Positions 44,290 to 52,569 of a stretch of 63,499 bases of DNA are shown here, piece by piece (the first letter of the stretch is position 1; every line of letters begins with the position of its first letter). The stretch comes from Sphingobacteriales bacterium (GTDB lineage: Bacteria > Bacteroidota > Bacteroidia > Chitinophagales > Chitinophagaceae). The stretch lies in assembly GCA_016200915.1 (NCBI GenBank), contig JACQDV010000076.1, forward strand, positions 1 to 63,499, read 5' to 3'. Position numbers and translations under genes: made by a program. The notes under the pieces were generated by a model. That model had not been told where the DNA came from, made no database searches, and saw only the letters and a list, made by a program, of their open reading frames with translations.

Positions 44290-47200
44290 CAGGTAATTGA
44301 ATAATAAATTCAGCTCCTTCACCTTCTTTAGTTTCTACTTTTAATTCTCCGCCATGTGCTTTTATAATATCGTAGCTTAAAGATAATCCCAATCCAGTTC
44401 CCTGCCCAACAGGTTTTGTAGTAAAGAATGGCTGAAATATTTTATCTAATACTTTTTGAGGCACACCCATACCATTGTCTTTTACATGTATTTCAATAGC
44501 GGAAGATAGTTTTTTTGTACTTACTAATACGGTTGGCTCGTATGCTTCCGCTGTATTTAATTTCTTTTTTTCGGTTACAGAATAAAAGGCGTTGGTAATT
44601 AAATTAAGAATTACCCGTCCAATATCCTGAGAAACAACAGTAACAGCAGGAAGGGTTTCATCAAAATCTGTTTTCATAGTGGCATTAAACGATTTGTCTT
44701 TTGCCCTTAGCCCGTGATAACTCAGCCGCAAATATTCATCAGCAAGTGTATTAATATTGGTAGGCTCTTTTAACCCGCTGCTGTTGCGGCTATGCTGCAG
44801 CATACCTTTTACTATAGTATCGGCCCGTTTACCGTGGTAGTTTATTTTTTGCTGATTTTGTACCAAATCATTTATCAGTGATTCCAACTCTGATTTTTTA
44901 GCGGAATCAATTGGCATATTGCTGATCTCAGCTTTTAATTCATCAGCCAGCTCAACACTTACTTCAGAAAAATTATTGACAAAGTTCAACGGGTTTTGAA
45001 TTTCATGCGCAATACCTGCAGTGAGTTCACCAAGCGAAGCCATTTTTTCTGACTGTATTAATTGTGCCTGTGTTTCTTTTAAATCCTCAATTGATTTTTG
45101 AAGCTGATTGGTACGCAGTGCAACTTTTTCTTCTAATATTCTGTTCTCTTTCTTTAGCCTGCGGGAACGGAAAACGATATAGGCTCTTAATAAACCAATT
45201 GCAAAAAGTATATATAAAGTATAAGCCCACCATGTTTTATACCAGGGTGGAGTAATAGTAAAATTTAATAAAGCAGGTTCGCCCCATTTACCGTTTAAAT
45301 TTTTACTGCGGACTTTGAAAGTATATTTTCCGGAAGGAAGGTTTAAATAATTTTCTGTGTAAGGATTATTGGTAACAGCACTCCAGTTTTTATCTATCCC
45401 TTCCAGTATATAACAATAAGACGGATCATCCTGCCGGCCTAAGTGTGCCTGGGCAAACTGGAACTGAATATAATTTTGAGTATGTGGCAGCTCAAGATTA
45501 ACCGGCAGGTTATAAGGGCCGGCTACACTATCCCAGCTTAATCCGTTATCAGCGGCATAACCTGTGTTTAGGGGTTTTTTAGCATTCGTATAATAATTGT
45601 CGCCATTCCATAAAGTATCATTCTCTTTTAAAGTTGATTTATTAATGAAAGACTGGGGCTTCGTCATCACTGTCATTCCCGTTATATAAGTAGCAGCCGA
45701 ATCTGTTGCAGGTTTCAGCTCATTAATAACAGTTAACTCCGCATCACCCCACAGGTATCGGCCTTTTGAAGTAATACCATCACTTGCCCATGAGTTTGTT
45801 AGTTTTCTTAACCCTTCTGAATATTGCAACGGAGCTATTTTCCATTCACCACCAGGTTCTGATGGTGGTGTAATAAGTGTTATCTTGTTATTGGTACCTG
45901 CGGCAATAGTTCCATTATATTCCAATAACGACAAAACTTTATTATCTGTTAATCCTTCTTTGGTGGTTATAGTTGTAAGTGTTCCCTTTTTGATATCAGC
46001 AATATAAATGCCCTGCGCAGTTCCAATCCAAACAAGCCCACGTTTATCTATTAACAACACTTTATTGGAAGTCTCTTTTAAACCAGGTTGTTCATTTAAA
46101 TATTTTACTGTATTGGTTATTGGGTCAATTAAATCAACGCCACTCTTATTTGTTGCCAGCCATATATTTCCATTTGCATCTTGTTTTGAATCCTGAATAT
46201 TATTATCGCTTAACCCTCCTTTTACATCCACATGAAGAATAACTTTTTTTATCGGATCAGCTACATCAATTCCATTGCTGGGTCCCGTTAGCCAGGTGTT
46301 ACCTGATTTATCTTTAAAGGCGTTATAAATGGTGTCGTTCACCAACCCTTCTTTTTTGCCTGTGCTCTCAATTGTTTTACGAACAGGGTCAATAATGTTA
46401 TAGCCGCCGTTTGTTGATATAATTATATTCCCGTTTGTATTGGTAAATGATTGAATAAAATCATTGCTTAACCCGTTAGTCTGATTTAAGTGTTTAACAG
46501 TTCTTTTTTGAAAATTAATGATAGATACTCCTTTTTGTGTTGCTACCCATAAATTACCTATCCCATCTTCCATCAGACTTGTTACCTGCATATTATAAGG
46601 ATTTACCGACTCGGCGTGTCGATCTATAATATTTAATCCTGTTGTTGTTGCCACCCACATTCGTTTACGATCGTCCATAGTGCAGGAACAAACATAATCG
46701 CCGGCTAAACCACGGGTCTGATCAATAAAACGGATAGTGTTGCTTTCAGGGTCAATAATATCTGCCCCAATATTTTTACCCATCCATATTCTTCCTTTAT
46801 CATCACAAGACAGATAAACATTAATCGCAACTGTGTTAAATCCTGCTTCCCCATAATGCCAGATAGTACCGCTTTGTATATTAACAGCATCCAGCGTACC
46901 CGGCCTGCGGGCAATCCATACTTTGCCATTTTTATCTTTTGTCATTGATCCTGTTGTATCGCTGCTAAGACCATTTATTTTTTTAAGATATTTTATTTTG
47001 CTGTTTTTCCGGTTGATGATGTGTACACCGCCTCTGGTGGTAGTAACCCATATATTTTTATCATCATCTTCCAGTACATCTGAAGTAAATCCATCTAAAA
47101 CAGTAAGTCCTTTTGTATTGTCAAATACTTTAAAAGTTTTTGTTTCGGGATCAGCGATCACTACCCCGTTAAAATTTGTTCTGGCAAACCAAAGAAGACC

Positions 47201-47950
47201 GGTTTCGTCTTTTATTACTTTGCAAATAGTATTTCGTTTTCCGCCAACCTGGGTTGAATAACTAATGGTACCTCTGCGTGGATCAATCATTCCCATGTGA
47301 TCAACATCTGCAAACCAAATGTTGCCATTATTATCTTCAATCATGCACATTGGTGCCTGGTTAAATGGACCTGGTACTATTGTTTTAGCATACTCACCAT
47401 TGTAGCAAAAAATACCTTCACTACTGCCTATCCACATTAACCCGTTTTTATCTTTTAGTAAACTGGTAACAAATTTTGCAGGCAACCCCTGCGATGGCCC
47501 AAACTCAAATAAAGAAAGCGGGTTGTTTTTACGAATAGCAAATGGTGATGTTTTTATGCTTTGCGGAGGAGGTAAAACGGAAGTTTTAAACTGTAAAGAT
47601 TTTGAAGGAAGATTATCAAGGCTGAATGCTGTATCAGGAAGCTGGTTAAAATCAAAATGTGTTTCAACGGGCTTTTGAGGTAATGGGTTGAACCCGGTAG
47701 AATCAAAAACTTCCGAGTGCAGCGCATCAAGATCTAATTTTTTAATTACAGGTGTTATTACCCCACGACTTGAGGTATCCCAAATTAATTTTTTTTCAGC
47801 GCTGAATTTAAGCGGTACAGTTACTGGTTGTGTATAAGAAAGTTCTTTTTCAGGAAAAGGAATATCTGATTCGCTATTACACGACGAAAACCCAATCAAT
47901 ACACAAGCCAGTATAAATAAATAAAAATGGAGTTGGCAGGTTTTGGTCAT
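44282..47950 (-). CDS. Two-component regulator propeller histidine kinase
   Basis: This 1222-residue sensor kinase begins with an export signal ending at GFSSC (possible lipobox). A linker and then about 14 Reg_prop blades span 155-750 (GLMWIGSSEGIFCYNG, KNIWVTTTRGGVHIIN and similar). A Y_Y_Y domain lies near 830-900, one TM helix near 905-925, a coiled coil, H982 in IAHEIQNPLNF, and a HATPase domain. Unlike hybrid HTCS proteins it lacks a receiver and an AraC output, so it must signal to separate regulators such as those at 43702 and 42674. Its final PVV and stop come from the repeat element. Confidence 0.9.
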   Translation of the reverse strand: MTKTCQLHFYLFILACVLIGFSSCNSESDIPFPEKELSYTQPVTVPLKFSAEKKLIWDTSSRGVITPVIKKLDLDALHSEVFDSTGFNPLPQKPVETHFDFNQLPDTAFSLDNLPSKSLQFKTSVLPPPQSIKTSPFAIRKNNPLSLFEFGPSQGLPAKFVTSLLKDKNGLMWIGSSEGIFCYNGEYAKTIVPGPFNQAPMCMIEDNNGNIWFADVDHMGMIDPRRGTISYSTQVGGKRNTICKVIKDETGLLWFARTNFNGVVIADPETKTFKVFDNTKGLTVLDGFTSDVLEDDDKNIWVTTTRGGVHIINRKNSKIKYLKKINGLSSDTTGSMTKDKNGKVWIARRPGTLDAVNIQSGTIWHYGEAGFNTVAINVYLSCDDKGRIWMGKNIGADIIDPESNTIRFIDQTRGLAGDYVCSCTMDDRKRMWVATTTGLNIIDRHAESVNPYNMQVTSLMEDGIGNLWVATQKGVSIINFQKRTVKHLNQTNGLSNDFIQSFTNTNGNIIISTNGGYNIIDPVRKTIESTGKKEGLVNDTIYNAFKDKSGNTWLTGPSNGIDVADPIKKVILHVDVKGGLSDNNIQDSKQDANGNIWLATNKSGVDLIDPITNTVKYLNEQPGLKETSNKVLLIDKRGLVWIGTAQGIYIADIKKGTLTTITTKEGLTDNKVLSLLEYNGTIAAGTNNKITLITPPSEPGGEWKIAPLQYSEGLRKLTNSWASDGITSKGRYLWGDAELTVINELKPATDSAATYITGMTVMTKPQSFINKSTLKENDTLWNGDNYYTNAKKPLNTGYAADNGLSWDSVAGPYNLPVNLELPHTQNYIQFQFAQAHLGRQDDPSYCYILEGIDKNWSAVTNNPYTENYLNLPSGKYTFKVRSKNLNGKWGEPALLNFTITPPWYKTWWAYTLYILFAIGLLRAYIVFRSRRLKKENRILEEKVALRTNQLQKSIEDLKETQAQLIQSEKMASLGELTAGIAHEIQNPLNFVNNFSEVSVELADELKAEISNMPIDSAKKSELESLINDLVQNQQKINYHGKRADTIVKGMLQHSRNSSGLKEPTNINTLADEYLRLSYHGLRAKDKSFNATMKTDFDETLPAVTVVSQDIGRVILNLITNAFYSVTEKKKLNTAEAYEPTVLVSTKKLSSAIEIHVKDNGMGVPQKVLDKIFQPFFTTKPVGQGTGLGLSLSYDIIKAHGGELKVETKEGEGAEFIIQLPVV

Positions 47951-47962
47951 GTCGTAATTCTT

Positions 47963-50134
47963 TTAAACAGTATCGATTAAAGATAATGAAATAATAAACA
48001 CCGAACCTTCGCCTTCTTTGGTTTCCACTTTCAACTCACCGCCCAGTGCTTTTACAATATCATAACTCAGGCTCAAGCCCAGTCCCGTACCCAGTCCTGT
48101 AGGCTTGGTAGTAAAGAAGGGTTGAAATATTTTTTCAAGTACTTTTTGAGGAATACCGCTGCCGTTATCTGCCACTTTTATTTCAATACCTGAGTTTGTT
48201 TTTTGGGTTGATACGGTAACGGTTGGTTCGTAATTTTCTGCATCAGGCGTTAAGCCTTCTGCTTTTTGCTTTTCACTTACTGCATAAAAAGCATTGTTGA
48301 TAAGATTGAGAATAACACGACCAATATTCTGCGGTACCACATTTATTTTTCCGGCATTGCTATCAAATGAGGTTTCAAATTTGGCATTGAAGGATTTGTC
48401 CTTTGCTCTTAACCCGTGATAAGCCAGCTTCAAATATTCATCAACAAGTGTATTGATGTCCGTTAATTCTTTTTGCCCGGAACTGGACCGGCTGTGCTGC
48501 AACATACTTTTCACAATACCATCCGCTCTTTTACCATGATGTAAAATTTTTTCTAAGTTTTGTTTCACATCACCAGCAATTTGTTTTGCTTCGTCATGAT
48601 TACCTTTTGAAAGTTCATCATTCATCTCACCGAGTAACTCATTACTTACCTCACTGAAATTGTTTACAAAGTTTAACGGGTTTTGAATTTCGTGTGCAAT
48701 GCCTGCAGTAAGCTCACCCAGCGAGGCCATCTTTTCACTTTGTATCAATTGCGTTTGTGCTGCTTTCAAATCAGATAAAGCTTTTTCAGCTGTATTTTTT
48801 TGTTTTTCTATTTCTGTTTTTTGTTGCTGTAATAAATGATTGGTACGTTTTTCTTTTTGGCGACTGCGATATACGAGCCATACTACAATTAATGAAGAGA
48901 ACAAACTGGCAAAGGCTGAAAAAATAATCCACCGCTGACGGGTTGATTTATTTTCAAATTCATTCTTCAGCAACAGTTCTTTCTTTGAATACTCATAATC
49001 TGCTGCAAGGTTAGCGGTTATTTGCTGGGCCTGCTGGTTATTGATGCTGTCAGCAAATACTTTAAACTGTCGTGAATAAAATAGAGCTTGCTTATCATTT
49101 CCCTTTGACTCATAGATGTTGCTGAGTATTTCACTTCCGTCACGAAGCAATTCAATAAACTTAATGTCGCCGGCAATTTTATATCCTTCCTGTACATAAA
49201 ATAATGCACTGTCAGGTTTATGTATACTCAAATAAGCCTGGCCAATACCAATTAAACTGCGGCTTTTATATTCTTTGCTGGTTAACATTTCGGCAACCAT
49301 TCCGGATTCCCTGAATTCACGAATGGCGTCATCATTTTTTTGCTGCTTCAGATAAATAGAAGCCAGCATGTTTTTGCAGAAAGCCAGCGTTTCTAAATTG
49401 CCGGTAATATTTACCACATCCAACGCCTGTAATAAATTTTTTTGTGCGGCATCATAATTGCCCTGCCGGTAATATACTTCACCGAGATTAGCATAGCCGG
49501 CTTCTATGCCACGTTTGTAATCAATTTCTTTGGCAAGGTCCATGGCTTTAATATAATATTTCACTGCATCACCATATTTTCCTTCTAAAAAATAAACAGT
49601 GCCAATACCATTGGTAGAAGAGGATTGCCCTAATTTTTCTCCTGACTCTTCTCTCATCTTTAATGCATGGAAATAATTTTCCAGTGCTTCAGGATATTTG
49701 CCCAGGTTGGTATAAACAATAGCCTTGTTATGATAGATTCTTCCGGCGGTAGCAGAGAGGTGATTTTTTTCTGCTATAGCAAGTCCGGTTTTGTAAACTA
49801 TAAAAGCACTATCGTAATTACCTCTTACATTATAAGTTAAACCAAGGTTTTTATACGCTTCTGCTTCACCAAATGGGTAGGATATGTTTTTACTTAAAGC
49901 AACAGCTTTATTTCCCAATAAAAGAGCAGAATCTGTTTTGTAATAAGCAAGCTTAAATGCCAATGCATTTAGTGTGTTAATATAATTTGTGTCGGTTTCA
50001 ATTTTTTTTTGGAGAGAAAACGCATGTAACAAATTATTTAAACTGTCTAACTCATTATCCTGGCAAAAAACCGTATTGGTTGCAAACGCAAGCAGCAAAA
50101 AAATAGTAAGCAGTAGTTGTTTTGGATTTACCAT
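47963..50134 (-). CDS. TPR-sensor histidine kinase
   Basis: This 723-residue kinase has a signal peptide (to about FCQ25), periplasmic TPRs over about 50-370 (AEAYKNLGLTYNVRGNYDSA and similar), and a TM helix near 398-418. The shared module follows: QLIQSEKMASLGEL, H481 in IAHEIQNPLNF, N-box NLINNAFYAV, and G2 GTGLGLSLSYD. It is the only kinase of the array that keeps a natural-looking end (FIISLSLIDTV) with no repeat element at its 3' end. It stops 12 bp before the 44282 kinase starts. Confidence 0.9.
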   Translation of the reverse strand: MVNPKQLLLTIFLLLAFATNTVFCQDNELDSLNNLLHAFSLQKKIETDTNYINTLNALAFKLAYYKTDSALLLGNKAVALSKNISYPFGEAEAYKNLGLTYNVRGNYDSAFIVYKTGLAIAEKNHLSATAGRIYHNKAIVYTNLGKYPEALENYFHALKMREESGEKLGQSSSTNGIGTVYFLEGKYGDAVKYYIKAMDLAKEIDYKRGIEAGYANLGEVYYRQGNYDAAQKNLLQALDVVNITGNLETLAFCKNMLASIYLKQQKNDDAIREFRESGMVAEMLTSKEYKSRSLIGIGQAYLSIHKPDSALFYVQEGYKIAGDIKFIELLRDGSEILSNIYESKGNDKQALFYSRQFKVFADSINNQQAQQITANLAADYEYSKKELLLKNEFENKSTRQRWIIFSAFASLFSSLIVVWLVYRSRQKEKRTNHLLQQQKTEIEKQKNTAEKALSDLKAAQTQLIQSEKMASLGELTAGIAHEIQNPLNFVNNFSEVSNELLGEMNDELSKGNHDEAKQIAGDVKQNLEKILHHGKRADGIVKSMLQHSRSSSGQKELTDINTLVDEYLKLAYHGLRAKDKSFNAKFETSFDSNAGKINVVPQNIGRVILNLINNAFYAVSEKQKAEGLTPDAENYEPTVTVSTQKTNSGIEIKVADNGSGIPQKVLEKIFQPFFTTKPTGLGTGLGLSLSYDIVKALGGELKVETKEGEGSVFIISLSLIDTV

Positions 50135-50205
50135 TGGGGCATTAAATTAATATTTATCCCTTGTATTGACAGCATAAATTTATAATTAAGCCGGTGCTTT
50201 AGCTT

Positions 50206-50308
50206 TTGTCTCAATCACAGATCGCCACGGATGGATGGATTTTACGGATTGTTTTGTGTTTATTCATCTGTGTAATCTCTTAATCTAATTAATCCGTGAT
50301 TCAGATAA
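50206..50308. mobile_element. MITE-like repeat element, copy b
   Basis: This 103-bp copy starts TTGTCTCAATCACAGAT and ends AATCCGTGATTCAGATAA, with the shared block ATTCATCTGTGTAATCTCTTAAT inside. Its right end supplies the VI and stop codons of the 50301 kinase. A very decayed kinase-tail remnant (AAAGCACCGG, near 50177-50205) follows on the other side. Confidence 0.75.
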
Positions 50309-52376
50309 CTGGCAGCAAAATAATAAAACTGGCGCCTTCGTCTTCTTTTGTTTCTAATTTTAATTTGCCATTATGTGCTTTGGTGATAATATCATAACTG
50401 ATACTTAAACCAAGCCCGGTGCCCTGCCCGGTGGGTTTGGTAGTAAAAAAGGGCTGAAAGATTTTATCTTTTACTGAAGCTGGGATGCCATTTCCATTAT
50501 CATCCACCCGTATCAGAATTCTATGGTCTTGTTTTTTAGTAGAGATGGTTACAAGCGGTTCATAATTTTCAGCATTCTGCATTAAGCCTGCCTGTTCGGC
50601 AGACAGGCGTTTTGCATGTTGCTTTTTACTCACCGCATAAAAAGCATTGTTGAGCAGGTTTAAGATTACCCGCCCTATTTCCTGCGGAATGATATTTATT
50701 TTTCCCACACTTTCATCAAAATTAGTTTTGAAATTAGCATTGAAAGATTTGTCTTTGGCCCTTAACCCATGATAGGCAAGCCGAATATATTCATCACATA
50801 AAGCATTAATATCAGTTGGCTCTTTGGTTGCACTGCTGGTACGGCTGTGTTGTAACATCCCTTTTACAATCGCATCGGCTCTTTTTCCGTGATGAATTAT
50901 TTTTTCTAAGTTTTGTTTTACATCATTGGCAATTTCATTAACCTGTTGTGTATTGCCGGTTGCCAGTTCTTCTTTCATTTCTTCCAGTAATTCAGTACTT
51001 ACTTCAGAAAAATTATTGACGAAGTTCAACGGGTTTTGTATTTCATGTGCAATGCCGGCAGTGAGTTCACCAAGTGAAGCCATTTTTTCTGATTGGATGA
51101 GTTGAGACTGAGTGGACTTTAGTTCTGACAAAGCTGATTCCACTTGCTCTTTTTGTTGAGCAATCAGCCTGTTTGCTTTTTGTTTCTGTCTGTTATTTCT
51201 AAATAAAATGAATGCAACTACCAGCACTATAAAAAGACCGCCTAATAAAATATTCGTTCTGATCTTGTTTCGAAAAGATATTTTTTCCTGATCCAGTTCT
51301 TTCACCCGCATTTGGTTTTTAAACAACTGCTTCTGAAATTCAGATTTGTTTTTTATCTCTCCCCTGTAATTGCTGTCTATCCCTGCGAACGCAAGACGCT
51401 GGTATTTGTAAGCACTGTCAATATTATTCTCCAATTCATAGCTTTTGGATAATGTTAGATAACCCCAACTAATATAATTCGCTTTAAACAAATTGAGATC
51501 CTCCACAGTTTTTTTTGCATAATAGAGAGAAGAATCTTTCTGTTTTTCCTGAAGGAAATAATTTGCCAGGTCCCAATACACTCCACTTAATCCGGTTAAG
51601 TTATTTTGTCCATTTGCAGTTAAAGCATCTAAAGCTTTATGATAATAATACAACGCCTTTTCCTTTTCACCCTTTGAAGCATAGATTGAACCTTCGTTAT
51701 GATAGACATCTCCCAGGTATTTTTTTTCATAATAACCAGTGCCAGTGCCCTGGAAAACCTGTTCAAACTTTTTGTATATCAGTAAAGCTGAATCCAACTT
51801 GTTAAGCGACATAAAAATACCTGCCATGCCAAGGTTTGCAAGACTGGCTAAAAGGTTATCTCCTCCTATTTCTTCTCCAAGTTGTATGGCCTTCCTGATA
51901 TGAAACATTTCCTGGTCTGTATTATTTGTATAACCGCCACTGGTTCCAAAATGTAAATGGGTCCATCCCAGCTTCATAAGGCGGATTTGACGGAGTGAAT
52001 ATTTACTATCATCTTTCCAGACTAAACTTTCATTAGCCGGATCTTCCGCAATTTTAAATGCCTCCTGAAAAGCTTCGAGTGATTCAGAATACTTACCCAA
52101 TTCAGGTAATAGCATACCAATGTTTTGGAGGCAATCTGCCTCATTAATTTTTCGGTTATTTTTCCTGGCGATCAAAAGGGCCTGACCAATATAACTAAGG
52201 GCCGAATCAATGTTATCATTTGTATAATGAGTAAAAAGGTCATGTGATATTGAAAATTTTGCCGAGTCGGTAGTGGCCATTTTAAGGGCCAGCTTTAGGC
52301 TGTCAGAATAACTTTGCTGCGCATACACCATCAATGGGAATAAAAGAAGCAATAATATTTTCAGATAAGTTTTCAT
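50301..52376 (-). CDS. TPR-sensor histidine kinase
   Basis: This 691-residue kinase has a signal peptide (to about YAQ20), TPR-like helices over about 60-330, one TM helix near 375-395, the constant kinase module with H444 in IAHEIQNPLNF, and a HATPase domain. An insert in the ATP-lid-proximal region (KQHAKRLSAEQAGLMQNAENYEP) is peculiar to this copy. The ATG overlaps the stop of the leftover kinase tail upstream (TAATG). It therefore was once translationally coupled directly to the preceding kinase gene. Confidence 0.9.
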   Translation of the reverse strand: MKTYLKILLLLLFPLMVYAQQSYSDSLKLALKMATTDSAKFSISHDLFTHYTNDNIDSALSYIGQALLIARKNNRKINEADCLQNIGMLLPELGKYSESLEAFQEAFKIAEDPANESLVWKDDSKYSLRQIRLMKLGWTHLHFGTSGGYTNNTDQEMFHIRKAIQLGEEIGGDNLLASLANLGMAGIFMSLNKLDSALLIYKKFEQVFQGTGTGYYEKKYLGDVYHNEGSIYASKGEKEKALYYYHKALDALTANGQNNLTGLSGVYWDLANYFLQEKQKDSSLYYAKKTVEDLNLFKANYISWGYLTLSKSYELENNIDSAYKYQRLAFAGIDSNYRGEIKNKSEFQKQLFKNQMRVKELDQEKISFRNKIRTNILLGGLFIVLVVAFILFRNNRQKQKANRLIAQQKEQVESALSELKSTQSQLIQSEKMASLGELTAGIAHEIQNPLNFVNNFSEVSTELLEEMKEELATGNTQQVNEIANDVKQNLEKIIHHGKRADAIVKGMLQHSRTSSATKEPTDINALCDEYIRLAYHGLRAKDKSFNANFKTNFDESVGKINIIPQEIGRVILNLLNNAFYAVSKKQHAKRLSAEQAGLMQNAENYEPLVTISTKKQDHRILIRVDDNGNGIPASVKDKIFQPFFTTKPTGQGTGLGLSISYDIITKAHNGKLKLETKEDEGASFIILLPVI

Positions 52377-52476
52377 TACAATGAATCAATTGATAAATGA
52401 ATGATAAAAGTTGATCCTTCTCCTTCCTTCGTCTCCACTTTTATTTCACCACCATGTGCTTTTACAATATCATAAT
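52376..52476 (-). pseudogene. Leftover histidine-kinase tail (c), coupled to next gene
   Basis: The - strand encodes YDIVKAHGGEIKVETKEG, then EGSTFIIHLSIDSL and TAA, an intact duplicate of a kinase C-terminus including a natural ending. The stop overlaps the next kinase start as TAATG. This is the best evidence that it is the original 3' end of the 52562 kinase, displaced by the element. Confidence 0.85.
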
Positions 52477-52569
52477 TTGTCTGAATCACTGATTTTATTT
52501 GAGTATGTACCATTTGTGTTTTATTCATCTGTGTAATCTTTTAATCATCTTAATCCGTGATTCAGACAA
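52477..52569. mobile_element. MITE-like repeat element, copy c
   Basis: This is the shortest copy, 93 bp. It has ends TTGTCTGAATCACTGATT and TAATCCGTGATTCAGACAA and the interior GTATGTACCATTTGTGTTTT and ATTCATCTGTGTAATC. It lacks the GATGGATGGATTTCACGGATT segment of copies b, d and e. The right end gives the 52562 kinase its VV and TGA. Confidence 0.8.
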
